The translations under genes and the position numbers were made by a program. The notes under the pieces are model-generated. The model saw only the letters and a list, made by a program, of their open reading frames with translations, did no database searches and was not told the DNA's origin. A stretch of 64,000 bases of DNA. It comes from Combretum micranthum (lineage: Eukaryota > Streptophyta > Magnoliopsida > Myrtales > Combretaceae). Where the stretch lies: positions 124,001-188,000 of the forward strand of contig JAMXBD010001576.1 in assembly GCA_024138025.1 (NCBI GenBank), read 5' to 3'. This document shows positions 39,661 to 52,900 of the stretch, one piece after another. Positions within the stretch are counted from its first letter, which is position 1, and every line of letters starts with the position of its first letter.

Positions 39661-42049
39661 ACAAATAGACCAATAAGTTCTCTTTTTCTATTCCTCTATG
39701 AAAGGATGATGAAACAGGAGAAAATATATATATATATGTACACACACATATATTTGTGGTGTAGACATCAACTTTTATGAGAACAAGCAAAGGAAGAAGT
39801 TTTCAAATCATGAAGATGAAACGATTGTCTTTGGTGCTATAAGTTGCTGTTTTTATTTATTCTCTCTAACTCAAGTCACTTTATTCCTCTCCCCAGACCA
39901 TTTGTGTTTGGTATTTGTATTTCTATATATGGAGAAATTATGTACTTCATTATTATACATTGCACAAATTTTATCATCCCATAATTATTGATAGATGTTC
40001 ACATGTACTTTATATCAAGCTCATTAATTATCGGGAGCCGAAAAGGTGGGTTTTGTTCAAAAAGTGTGACGTGAATTCGTTAACCAACTGAAGTTGTTGG
40101 GCTTTGTAATGCTTCAAGACAAGCTGGCAATGTCGGATGTTCTGAGGTAAGTGAATTCTAATATTAAATTGAGACGAGTGCTTGGTTCAGAGCACGTAGT
40201 AAGGACCACAATTCTTTTAATTTGATTTGATTTAATTCTTAGGCCACATGGAATTATATGAAAAGGGCAACGTGTCCTGCATGATTTTCTTTAGATTACA
40301 TGTTGTCCTAAGTATATTCTTAAATTTATTCGCTTCTTTTAAGGCATCTTATTGCAAGTTGCGATGCTTGTACGAGATTATTTAATGTTGCTGAGCATCG
40401 TTCTCGATGTTCGATATCCCAGATGCACCTACCACTCACCACTGACGTGCTCATAGTTTATTCATCTTATTAGATATATTGGTTTGATATCATTTTTAAA
40501 TTAAATTAATATTATAATAATAATAATAAATTAATAATTTTACTTATAAAATTATTCTAATCTCATATTGATAAATTAGTGATACAAATCTATACAAACA
40601 AAAATTCAATAATTCAAACAAGCCCATATACAAAGTTACAGGGATTCCGGATGTGTATCCGCAACGTGCGTGATCAAAAATAAAAAAGTTCAACGTTATT
40701 TCATTAATAACATCTATAAGAAAGTCTAAAAGGTTCCTAGCCACTTTATAACTCATCATATTTGAACTGTTACTATAAAAAGTGCACTTCAAAAAAAAGA
40801 CCACGGATATCAAAAATCAAAATTTTGGAAACATTCAATATCTAAGGTCTGTTAATTAGTAAATTAGTTGAAGAGTACTACCATTAAATTTATATATAAG
40901 TCTAACAGTATCTATGTATGTGTTTAGTCGGAATAAGTGTAGATAACACCGAATAATCACACTGACCCATGAGCTCAAGACTGGAGTTATAAACCTGAGT
41001 ATTTACAAGTATGTGAGTGGCTATATTCTTGATTAAACTAAGTTAAAACATATTCCCCTCTATTCCATAAAACAAAACAATTGTATTATTTGTTTGGCAT
41101 GATAGCTATTCAACGAAATTAAGAATCACGCTAAGTATTAAATATTTAGATATAGATGAGTGGTACGAACAACTACACATTGTTCATCTCATTAATTGTC
41201 TTTGTTAAGTTCTGTAATATTGTTCTAACGATAACAAAAAGAAATTAAAGTGTCCAATATGTTTATTCATGAAGTACGAGTTTTAAATAAAATAAAAGTT
41301 GTATATTGGATTTTATCATTAGTCAGGAGTTTCATAACCTTGTTAAAGAGAATTTTTAATAAGTATGACATGACATCAAAACATTTAAAATTATAATTCA
41401 AATAGAGATTGAAGAATCAAAAGCATTTTCAGAAATATTGAGGAAAGGTTGAAGTTTAGCAAAAAACCATATCAAAAGCTATTCCAGAATGTTTAGAAAA
41501 AACGTTTAAGTGAAAACATGCTAAACAAAAGCTACTTCAGAACCTTTAACGAGAGAAAATTAAGTTCGATGGAAATTGTTTCAGAACTTTCAAGTCTAAC
41601 ATGAATATTTTCCAAATTTGCATAAAATCTTTTTAAGTTGGTTTTTTTATCATATTTCAAGGCCTAGCTCCACTTATCAGGTATATTTTGATAATATACT
41701 TGTGTTTCACTAAAGTTAGATTTAATATTATGGGAATTGCACCACATCAAGTTTTTCTCAAGGATTTACTTAAAAACAAATTGTTTCTTCAAATCTTTTT
41801 GTTGCTGGTACGTGAAACATTCTTCCAATAAATATTTCAAATCTTTTCAATATTTTTCTCTTGGAGATATGATTGAGGAAGATAACGATAAGTTATTATA
41901 AGAATAGATTTGGTTCAAGATAAAAATAAGTCTTCACAATTTAAGGGATATCACAACAATCTCTATCCAACCGAATTTCAGATGAAGATCATGATATTTA
42001 CAAGAATATCTTATTAAGTTTATCCAGATTTTTTAACTTAGATTACAAC
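39661..42049. other. unassigned intergenic sequence
   Basis: AT-rich DNA without a recognisable gene. A short exon-like stretch at about 40060-40147 (ending in a GTAAGTG donor-like motif) was considered and not called. Confidence 0.3.
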
Positions 42050-42210
42050 AAATCTGAAGGAGAAGATCTTGGCAACAATAAGATAAATCTGAAGGAGACG
42101 ATCTCGACAACAATAAATCAAATCTGAAGGAGACGATCTCGGCAACAATAAATCAAATCTAAAGGAGAAGATCTTGGCAACAATAAGATAAATTTGAAGG
42201 AGATCTCGAT
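42050..42210 (+). repeat. 35-bp tandem repeat, about 4.6 copies
   Basis: The unit AAATCTGAAGGAGAAGATCT-TGGCAACAATAAGAT starts at 42050, 42085, 42120, 42155 and 42190. Copies differ at a few positions (agaag/agacg, ttgg/tcgg, aagat/aatca). The period is not a multiple of three, so it is not a protein repeat. Confidence 0.9.
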
Positions 42211-42869
42211 TAAAGCTTATTCGAAATTTTGAATTCAAATCAACATTATCCTTTATTCAAATCAAAAGAAATATCCTACACATTTTGGTAGTCCAAGCAT
42301 TGAATTCAAATTGATTCAACGATAATAAATATAAGAAAAAAGAAAAGAAGCACATGCAGTTTTCAAAGAAGACAAGAAGTTACAACAACAATAGCAAGCT
42401 CTCTCAACGCAAAAAGGCAAAAATCTTATTTCTTTTGTTATTCATTTGTTCTTAATTGAAGAGGAACTTTATATTTATTCCTTATTGATTGTTTCTCTTC
42501 TTTGAGAAGTGGTTGAGAGTTGTAAATCGTTGTAGTTAAGTGATTAGCTTAGTATAGAAGTTAAGAAAACTCAGCAGTGAGACTTTACCAAATTGTTGGC
42601 CCGTTTTGATATAGTAAAACACAACCGATAAAAACAACCAGGTCTCCAACATAGAACTAGAATAGTTAACTAATGTATAAGATGAAACCATTATACATCG
42701 CTACCTATCTTTCCCTACTCTTTTTAAGTTATGCATTTTTAATTTCATTTTAATTGCTAATCTTGTTCTCAATTGTTTAACTAAAAGGGGATTTCAATTT
42801 TAAAGGATTAAAATTTTAATTTTTTTATTATAATCAATTCAACTCCCTCCTTGATTATAATTGATTATA
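42211..42869. other. unassigned intergenic sequence
   Basis: No gene seen. A small palindromic cluster 'gattataattgattataatggattataa' occurs near 42855-42880. Confidence 0.3.
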
Positions 42870-43320
42870 ATGGATTATAAAAGTGGGACTAACAATCTTT
42901 CACCTTTTCCAACCCATTTTGTTCATGCTACCCACACCTAAACCCAAGCCGATACCAATCCCACACCAAACTTGTACCCATACACGTACACCAAATGTCG
43001 ACGAAGCCATCAAACTATACTAAACAATGACTCACTATGTCCTGAACCCACCACAGCTCACCCAACGACAAATTACCATGACTTAACTAACACATGCACC
43101 AATTACATGCACCACGACTCACTATAGCAAGCATTGGTGCACTATGGGACCAAGACGCACCACAAGACCTCAAACCCACCATGCTTGAATAACCGTCATG
43201 GCTCGCGCACTCAACTAAACTTCCTATCATTGAACACACCATAGGTTATTGGCTCAAACCTATAGCACTCTCATCGCCCAAACTTACCATGTCTTGAATC
43301 CACCATGGCTCATATGTGCA
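42870..43320. repeat. degenerate GC-richer minisatellite-like block
   Basis: Words of the type 'acccaccatgg/acttgaa', 'caccatggctca', 'cactatg' and 'gcaccacgactcactat' recur irregularly about every 40-60 bp. Composition differs sharply from the AT-rich flanks. No long open frame crosses it. Confidence 0.35.
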
Positions 43321-43964
43321 ACTGGACCTTGTTCAATGAAAAGGGTATTGGTTGAGTTTTCTTGCTATTAAGATGGCAGCTACAATTTCAGAAATAGCAA
43401 GGACAATATTGTTATGCCAATCATGATACTAGCTTAGTGCATAGGTGTTCCTTATACCAGTGGAACAACGTAACAAACAATTACAGCATTCCATTGCTAA
43501 TAAATAGAAATTTTATTACAAATGTATTATGTTTGATGAGAGAGAGAGAGAGAATAATTCCACTCTATATTCCAAAAGTGGGTCGTGACCCTCGTTCTTG
43601 CCTTACTTTACCTAATCACCTCCCACAAATTGTCTTGGTTGAAATTTTTTTTTTTTTTTTTCAATCATAGTTGAAACTTGGATGAACAAGGAATTCAAAT
43701 GACTGAAAGAACCCAAAGATGGGATTCCATACATTATATTTTAACAATGAAGAATACTTTATGCTATCAATATTTATCACAACAAAATTATTCTTTTTTC
43801 TAAATGAACAATGATGAAAACCAACAACCTTAATAGCAACCATATAGGATTACAACGTTCACCTTATATCATATTGGTTCCATATCGGTACCAAAAGTGG
43901 TTAGAAATTTTGAACTATAAAAAGTCAAAGTGCACAGGTAACGTTTACCTTCGTGGAGAGATGG
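43321..43964 (-). other. region downstream of the BUB3-like gene, probable 3' UTR and flank
   Basis: It lies immediately 3' of the stop codon of the minus-strand BUB3-like gene. It contains a GA repeat (43541-43554) and a T18 run (43646-43663). I see no second gene here. The exact polyadenylation site cannot be set by eye. Confidence 0.4.
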
Positions 43965-46900
43965 CTAGGTTTTGGAAGAACTGGCAGAAGAGGCTGAATA
44001 AGAAGAATCTTCATTTATCTTGTGGATAAATATTTGAGGGGGTTCCTCTCTGTCAAAGTAAACAATGAGCCAATAAGCCAAACGGTATATCGATCATAAC
44101 TCCTTTTAGCCAATGTTTTTTTTCCTTTTCTTCTTGACATTGAAGTGAAATAACATGACAACTGTGCAACTCTTAGGCTAAGCTGATTAAGAAATAGGAA
44201 GAAATATGTAGCTATGGAAAAAAAGAACACGAGAAGCCTAATATATCTTAATATTTAAAGCTAAATGGCTGAATAAGAAGTTTCTTAGCAAAAAATTGTC
44301 ACATATTTCAAATAAAATTGCTGGGTTTAAGTTTAAACTCTTAGGAAAAGTGCTATAGTTAGGGTGATAAATGAGTTTTTTTCTGATTTGTTGCAATACC
44401 AATTAGCACTGCTACAAACTTCTATTAGACGAGGAAAAGCACAAGCCAGACTAAACCAGATTGCCCTATTTTTCAAAATCAAAGACCGTGTCCATGAAAA
44501 AAGCATATGTTTGCTATCATCAAAGATTCAGCAAGAATATTAATTCATTTCAAAAAAAAGGTTTCTCTCACCAGTATCATTTTAGGTCTACTTGGATTGT
44601 CAGTTTCTTATCTGTATCAGATTGGCATTGGTTCAGTATTGGTTTGGTTTGATCAATTTATGAGTAAAACTATCGGTTTTTCATTGGTATCATATCTGTA
44701 TCGATTCGCTATCAATTTGGTTTGAAAACGACACCAAAATAAGGCCAAAATGATAATCCAAAAAGGCTCTTAATATTGAAACCTTCTTTGTATATACGAA
44801 TTAGATGAGATAAAATTTCTTTCTAAGAAAGAAAAGGTTTTTAACAGCACAGCTGGAGCATTTCAATAAAACATAGATAAAAGACTTGCTACAGCAGCAA
44901 ACTTCTATTAGAAGAGGAAAAGACTAAAGCAAATATTTGCCCTATTTCTTAAATGAAAGACCATGTCTATGAAAAGCATATGTTTGCCATGATCAAAGAT
45001 ATAGCAAAAATATTAATTCATTTTGGAAAAAAAAAAATATCGTATCATTTTAATATTGAAAACTTTTTTTCTTTTTTGGTATAATTATTTAATGGTGCTT
45101 AATTAGATGAAATAAGTACCACCACCACCCCCCCATCCCGCCCCGCTAGAAACCATTATATAATTTCTAGGTTGGAATATAACTCTACATAAATCCTCAT
45201 TTTGTACATAACAGTAGATTACAAGAATACAATTATCCTTAATTCTCTATCAAATAACATGGTATTATAGTTTAGGAACTTTTGAAAATTAGGGTTTAAG
45301 TTAAAACATTCATCAAACCTTAGCTACCCTAGCAACATTTGCCTCCTACATACACCCCAGAGAGTGTTCGTTTTTTTCTCTCACTAGCCCCCAAGAGGAG
45401 AGACCGCTAGCTGATATCCCATTTCGACTAGCTCCAACGACCAATGGACAAGCACGTGAAGCTCACGTGCCACGAAAGTGTCCAACACTCCATCTAATTT
45501 CTGCACGTGGAGGTGCGTGAAACCTTTTTTTTTTTATCTGCTTGTAAGTACTGTGTTACCATGGTGCATAGTTCTTCACTCTTTTCTCACCATTTTGATG
45601 TACCATCTAGTCCATGTGTAGTTCCAGCTCTCTTAGTGCCAAAGAAAGATGGAATATAGAGAATGTGTATTGATAGTAGGGCTATTAATAAAATCACTAT
45701 CAAATACTAGTATCCTATACGGCGTCATAATGACACATTAAATAAATTGATTGGTGCTCAGATATTTTCTAAGGTTGATCTCAAAAGTGGCTACCATCAT
45801 ATTAGAATGAGAGCAAGAGATGAGTAGAAGACTCCTTTCAAGACAAGACATGGATTGTATGAGTGGTTGATGATGTCTTTTTGGTTAACCAATGCACCTA
45901 GTGTTTTTATGTCCCTTATGACTCATGTCTTGTGAGAATTCTTAGGTAAATTTGTAGTGGTGTATTTTGATGATAATAATAATAACAATTAGAGATTTGG
46001 ACAGCCATGTATGTCATCTACCAACTATATTTAAAGCGTTGAGATCCCAGAAACTATATGACAACCTTAAGAAGTGTTCAACTTATACGCCAGAGGTCAT
46101 ATTCTTAGATTTTGTAGTTTCTGAAGCAAGGATTCAAGTAGATGATGAGAAGTTTAAAGCCATTGTTGAATGGCCAGTACCTAAATCTACTGCAAATGTT
46201 TGCAGTTTTCATGGACTTGCTTCGTTCTCTCAACGGAACAAAGCAAGTCAATGAAAACTACGAACATTTGCAATAGCTATCAAAAACACATGCAGCTAAG
46301 TTGATAACTATTTGATTGTTTATCTCCTTAACAGTTGCTAATTATTGGCCCATGTACCAGTTAGATATTAAAAACTCCTTCTTAGATGGCGATTTATAGG
46401 AGGAAGTCTATATAGGATAACCACTTGTATCTGTTGCTAAGAGGAAGTCGGGTAAAGTTTGTTGCCATCGAAAGACAATACAAATTGAGACGGTTTCCTA
46501 GAGCTTGGTTTAGGAAATTCAGCCAAGCCTTTGAAACTATTGACCTTAGAAAGAGCAAGTCTGATCACTTAGTATTTTTTAGATATTCTAATTCAAGAAT
46601 GATTCTTCTCATTGTATATGTTGATGCTATTATTATTACAAGAAATGACAGCATAGGGATCTCTTCTCTCAGATCATTCTTTCATACTCGGTTTCACATA
46701 AAAGATTTGGGATTGCCAAAGTATTTCTTAGGAATTGAGTAGACAAGGAGCAAAAAAGGCATTTTCTTGTCTCAAAGGAAATATGTGCTTGGCTTATTAA
46801 AAGAGACGAGTAAATTGGGAGCTAAGCCATGCAGGCTTTCAAATCTACAGCTTATTAAAGAAGAGTTATTCGAGGACCCAGAGAGGTATAGACATCTGGT

Positions 46901-49900
46901 TGGGAAGCTAAGGATTAGAGCACGTGGCTACGAACCACGGGGGGTTCAAGAATTTTTGAAAGGACATCTTAGGCTAAGCTAAAAGAAAGAATTCAAGGAA
47001 GTCCATTAATGTAAAAAGAAGCGCTTCGCACCTTGGATTTTATTCTTTCAAAACAACCTTGACTAGTGAGATTCTCCATCTTCTTTTTCCGAATCGAATT
47101 TCATGTATTTGTCTCACAATAACCCATCCAAATATCGCATACCCAATCAATGTTACAACTCAGTTTATGTTTTTCCTACAGTGCATCAATGGACAGCTTT
47201 AAAAAAAAAAAATTTATGCTACCTACAGGGTACTTTAGGACATGGCATGATGTATGGAGATCACAGACATAATCATATTGAATGTTTTTCATATGCAAAT
47301 TGAGCAAGATCTAAGATAGATAAAAGATCGACTACTAGGTATTGTGTGTTTATGGAGGAAAGCTACTATCTTGGAAGAGCAAGAGCAAAATGTAGTATCC
47401 TGCTCAAGCACAAAGTCAGAATGCAGAGCCATGGCTCAATTAGTAGACGAAATAATATGTATTCATCAACTCTTAACTAAAGTAGGATTTTTTTTTTTTA
47501 ATAATTTCTAACTGAAGTAGGATTTAAGGTGTCACTAACTATACAATTGTGGTGTGATAATCGGCTCTCCACATTGCGTCTAATCTCGTATTCCATTAGA
47601 AAACCAAACACACTGGAATCGAATGTCATTTCATTCGTAAAAAGATGCAGCAAAACTTGAATTCTACTGGCCATGTCAAAATTAGAGAACAATTGACAAA
47701 TGTCTTTACTAAAGCCTTAAATAGAGTTTAGGTCAATGATATTTTTAACAAGTTAGGCATGACTAACATCTATACTCCAACTTGAGGGAGAGTGTTATGA
47801 TAGTTACTAGATATTGTAATTAATAAAGTGTGTGGTAGAGGTTGGTAGGAACATAGCTCTTTATAAATCCTCATTTTGTACATAACAATAGATTACAAGA
47901 ATTCAATTACCCTTAATTTCCTATCAAATAACAGAAAGAAAAAGTTTTTAACAGCATAGCGGAAGAGTTTCAATCAAACATGGATAAAGGACTCACTACG
48001 GTTGATTATTAGAGAAAACTTCAAGAAACAATAAATGGTGTAGGTGGAGGTAATGTTAAGCTAAAATCAATCAAGCATTTTCTGCTCTTGAGAACAATGT
48101 TAATAAAATAAAATTTATAATTGAACAAAAGACAATTAAGTCAAGCTAAAACCAGCATTAAGTGACAAACTTTTGTTCTGACATCAAATAATGTGCGCAG
48201 TCCAGAAAGGTGTGACATAGCTTAAGAAAACATTGATAGCTTACGGTTCATTAGCTTCCTGATATGTGTAGCTGGAGGCAATTGCCAAAAGATCTCCTCA
48301 TGGTTATATGACAAAGAAGCCACAGCATTAGGAAATCGAGGCAACTGAAATCAAGTGACATTACACCAAGAGGTTACTGCATTACTAGCGGATGAAGCAT
48401 ATTAAACACAGAAGAGCTGTAGATCAGGATACAAATGGATGCACACCCATTTGTTGTGTCACCCATGATTTCATCTGAGAAACGACTACTTGCAATATAT
48501 AAATAATAAATAAAAAAAGAAGAGCAAAAATAATAAATAAATATGTTTTGATGTTTCCAGAACTCTTTCTACGTTTGCAAAACCGTTAAGAGCATAAACA
48601 TCCTAACGACCATCTCAAGATCCTTAGGGTGCCACATCAACATTTGAAGGTCCTCCTTTTTTCAAAGACCTCACTACTTTATCCTTAAATCCTTCACACA
48701 AGGTCTTTCATAACATTTTATGATTTTGTGGGTCCCATACACTTTTTACTTAATACCATTAATTTTTCCAAGTGACGATAATGTAAATAATAATTTATAA
48801 ATTTATTTAAGAATAAATTATATAAAAAATAAAAAATCCATAAAATACATTATTTATTAATATTTAATTTTTTATTGAAAATCATAATTATTTAAATTTA
48901 AATTTAACAATTGATCTAATAATATTTTAAATAGGGAAAAAAAAAGGAAATTGCTGGTGATTGAAAAGAAATCACAATGTAAACTGCAACTGGAGAAAAG
49001 AAAATTAAATGCAAAGTAAAAAAAATAGGAGTAGCTAAATTTGCAACAGCATTAGCGTGAATAAAGTGGCCAAAATAAAAATGGCCTAGGTGACAAGGGG
49101 TCTGACTCCATGTCAGACAAAAGCAAAAAAAAAAAAAAAAATGAAAAAAATATGTTAAGGATCCCTCCCAAATCCTGTAGGACCTCAAAAAGTAAAGTCA
49201 TTCACTAAGGTCCGTGTTAGGGACCCCGGGATGGGAATGCTTTTAGAACTTAGAAGCAACTTTGAAAAATCTTTTAAAAGCTAAGAGGGAAGCGTTTCAG
49301 CTCAGCTCCCTAGAAGTCATAAAAAACTAGAAATCCATCATAAAAATGAAAAACTTCAATATAAATTTCAATCACAGCTCATAAAAAAAGTTATAAGGTA
49401 GTGCCCTTATAAAATGCATTACAATATAAATCATTATGATAAAGTACAAACTAAAAGAGATCATCAGCCCTTTATCATCATCAAAACTATCTCTAGCTTT
49501 CCCATCTTCAGCACCAATGTCCACATCATTATTGGTTTACTGTTAATGAAATCTAAATATTTTTAATTCCAAAGTATCAATTCATACTTCATCTTCAACA
49601 ACATCAATATCATGAATCTTCATATCAGCATTAGCCATTCTTCTATAACTCTCAAATTTGCATATGCATCAAATTTTACCATCATATCACTTCGTCATTT
49701 TCCTTACCCTCACACTTATAGGGTCATTCAATCAATCCTCATTCAATGAATTAAGCATATCCTCTTTTACAATCACCTATGCATCATCGAGTGAGAGTTC
49801 TTCAATATTGAAATTAGAAATGCAGTCAATTTTTCTATTTTCTCAATTTCTCTGTTTCAATTTATGTATCATAAACACGTATGAACTTGAAAATTATCAT

Positions 49901-52900
49901 CAACACAGGGAAAAAAAAAAAAAAAAAAGACAAATAAAAGATTCATTTGCACCATACCATTTCAAATGCACTACACTTACGCTCACAACCAAAAGGATTG
50001 CAAGTCAATCTTTATACAGTAAGCTTTTGAAGTTTTGCACATTCATCTCCGTATGAACTCCATCATTTTGCAGATGGTTTTTTTGTCTCTCACTAACTTT
50101 ACAAGTTTAGTACTAACCAATAGGTTAACATACTTAAATACTACAATTTATATATTAATCTTGTACCATTCAACTAGATCGAAGATCGTATGCTCTAGAT
50201 TTAATATCAAAGTCAACTTTAAAAGTAGGACTATAATATAATGGAAATTAGAGTTCAATGAGTAAGTTATAGTATGCAATTGTCTATAAAGTTAAAGCTC
50301 CCATCTCTTCTCAATAATTTTGAAGACAAGTTCATCGCTACATGAAATGGATATGACAAATTTTAGCAAATTAAACTTTAAAATGAACATTGAAAAACTG
50401 CATATAGCTAATAAGATAATATAGAGTTCATGGTTATCATGCGCTCTAGTTTTAATATCATGTTTCATTGCTTAAAAAAGCAGTAGGCTCTTTTCCAATA
50501 GCAAATGATATACCTTCCAAATGGGTTCTACATACCATTTCTAGGATTTTGGAACCAGAAAAGACTGTAGGTCAACTTGAGGCAAGGATGTTGTTGAGGA
50601 TAGGCAAATTGATAGACCTCAGTTACATGAGATACAACTAGTCTACACGAAGAGGCTTACAAGATTAAATACAGTAATAAAAGATTCAGTAGTATAGCTG
50701 GTAGCACATAACTTGTACATTGCTAAGTGGCATGTGCTCAGTTGGCATGTAATAAATGGTTGCTGAGCTAGCAAACCACCGGAAGTTCTTGTTAGTTGGG
50801 AGTTAGTTTTGGAATCATGTAACTACATATAAAAGCAAGTTGATGAAGAGGAAGAGGGCAAAGAACTTTATTGAAACATTTTCTTCAGAGCAACTAGTGC
50901 CCTAGCTTCCTAAGCAAGTTATGCATTAGTGAGGCTAAGACACTAATGGCTCATTCACATTGCTGAATGAATAAGATTGTAATAAAATTACTATTACGGA
51001 GGAATAGAATAGAGCTATAATAACATTTTTCTCTATTAATTTTTTTTAAATGGTGGTATTTTGAAAAAAAAAAAAAAACAGTTACAACATTTAATTGGTA
51101 TTCATAAGTTTAAATAAAGAATGACTATTCAATGTTTTGTGTAATAGGGATTCATTGTAGAATCGTAATTCAGTGAACTAAATGTCATAATAACTATTCG
51201 TAAGGAATAAGGCCATAATAGAATTGCAACTACAGCGAAGTAAACGAGCAATAAATCTCTATATTTGGATTGAATCTATTGTAGTGCTTGATTTTTACAT
51301 TTGTCTCATAACAAGAGATGAAAGCTTCATACTTATAGGCCATTGCATACTACAACATAGTATTTGAACCTCCATTACCATTACAGTCCTACTTTCATAT
51401 TTGATACTGGTCTTAAAATTTAACCTATATAGTTGCATAAAGCATATGGTCTCTAATTCAATTGAAAGATGCACAGTTGATATAAAGCTTAAAGCATTTA
51501 AAGATGTTAGCAGACTATTGAGAATTGAAGCAACAGGATTAGCAAAGGATTAAAAAAACCTCTAGCAAAATGGTGGGAATCAAGTACTAAGTTTGCTAGT
51601 CATGTGCAACGGAAGTGCATTTGAGCTAGCATGGTCCAAATATATCTTTTATTTATCTTCTATTATATATTTAATGATATTATCATTCTTATAAATGAAC
51701 TTTTCAATTTTCAGGTTTTACGAAAAGAAAAAATAGGTTGCACCTACAAAAGATGAATGACATATTGTTTGTAACCGATAACTTTAAATTGAATGATAAG
51801 TAAAATTAGGAAAATTGATTATATTACTAGCTTCACTATTGAAGATCTATCATCTAATATGATTAGATTGTTGAGGAAGAAAGCAATTTAATTCATCAAA
51901 TGAAGATTTGTTGAATGTCCTTTCAAGTACAAGGAGAAAGGAAAAATATGGAGATGATATGGTGGAGGAAATAGTGCAAATGTAAATTTAGAGAGTCATG
52001 AAAGTACGAGTCGAGATAATTTGAAAATTCATGATATTGATGTTGTTAAAGAAGAAGTACAAATTAGTACTTCAAAAAACTTGAAATAAGAAGATACAGA
52101 TATCATCAGCGATAGCACCAACAATGATATTGACATAGGCAATGATGAAGGTGATGGCGATAAGAGAACCAATGGTAGTTTTGATGATGATGATGATGAG
52201 GAGACGACTAATGATTTATTTTAATTGATACTTTATAGTTGGTGGTGTGATGCATTTTGTGTTGATACTACAACTTATATTGTAGCTTTATGTAAGGGCA
52301 TAATAATGATATATACTTGATTATCTTATTATAAATCTAACTTTTATTATGGGCTATACCTAAAGTTTTTGTTGAATTTATTTATTTACATCATGTATTT
52401 GAAGTTTTATATAACTATTGTAACTATATCTAAAGTTTTCAAAAATTATTTTACACTGGATGTAGAAATTTACATATCAGCATTTTCATTCTACAGACTA
52501 ACAATTTTAAGTAGAATCATGAATTTAACAACCATGCTTCAAAACGTGTTTCCATTCATAGTGTCAAGCACAAAAAAGGTAATTTTAACCGTACAATTTG
52601 AATTATTTAAATCAATTGTACCTCATACAGCCTTCTCCTCTTTTGAGCATCCCAGACAGATACATATCCCTCGTCATCACCGGTGACAAAAGAGCCTAAG
52701 GAGCTGATTCGAGAAATAGAGTAGCAGTTAGGTATGGTTCAGTGCATATGTATAAGTGCATCTGCTGAAACAAACACGTACAATGGACTAAATACAATGT
52801 CATTTACTGATACCAAGTGATTTCCTCCACTCTTTGCCTTTGGATGACATCGAAAGGCATAACTGCAACAGAAAACGTTCTATTTAAGATATGGGACCTT

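Larger units (their letters stand above)
45168..47933 (+). mobile_element. decayed chimeric LTR element (copia frame with a gypsy RT segment) in intron 8
   Basis: A truncated left LTR, a degenerate primer site, a gypsy-type RT segment, copia RT and RNase H pieces, a polypurine tract and a right LTR follow in this order. The whole is antisense to the BUB3-like gene. Many stops and frame changes show that it is dead. The mixture of Ty3/gypsy and Ty1/copia polymerase sequence inside one LTR pair points to nested insertion followed by deletion, or to template switching. The copia RT is further broken by a ~190-bp foreign stretch containing an organelle-like tRNA-Arg piece. Confidence 0.75.

Noticed and set aside
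40060..40147. Exon-like stretch ending TCTGAG/GTAAGTG
   Set aside because: Two frames look protein-like over ~20-25 codons (LKLLGFVMLQDKLAMSDVL or GLCNASRQAGNVGCSE), but there is no acceptor, no neighbouring exon and no family I recognise.
42038..42238. 66-codon minus-strand frame with internal repeats
   Set aside because: The repetition comes from the 35-bp DNA repeat, whose period is not divisible by three.
46911..46985. Complete tRNA-Arg gene
   Set aside because: Only the D-arm side and anticodon arm match; the acceptor stem is absent and the T-arm is collapsed.
49658..50056. 132-codon plus-strand open frame, the longest in the window
   Set aside because: It has low-complexity Ser/Phe/Ile composition, crosses an A18 tract, has no domain, and lies antisense in intron 7.
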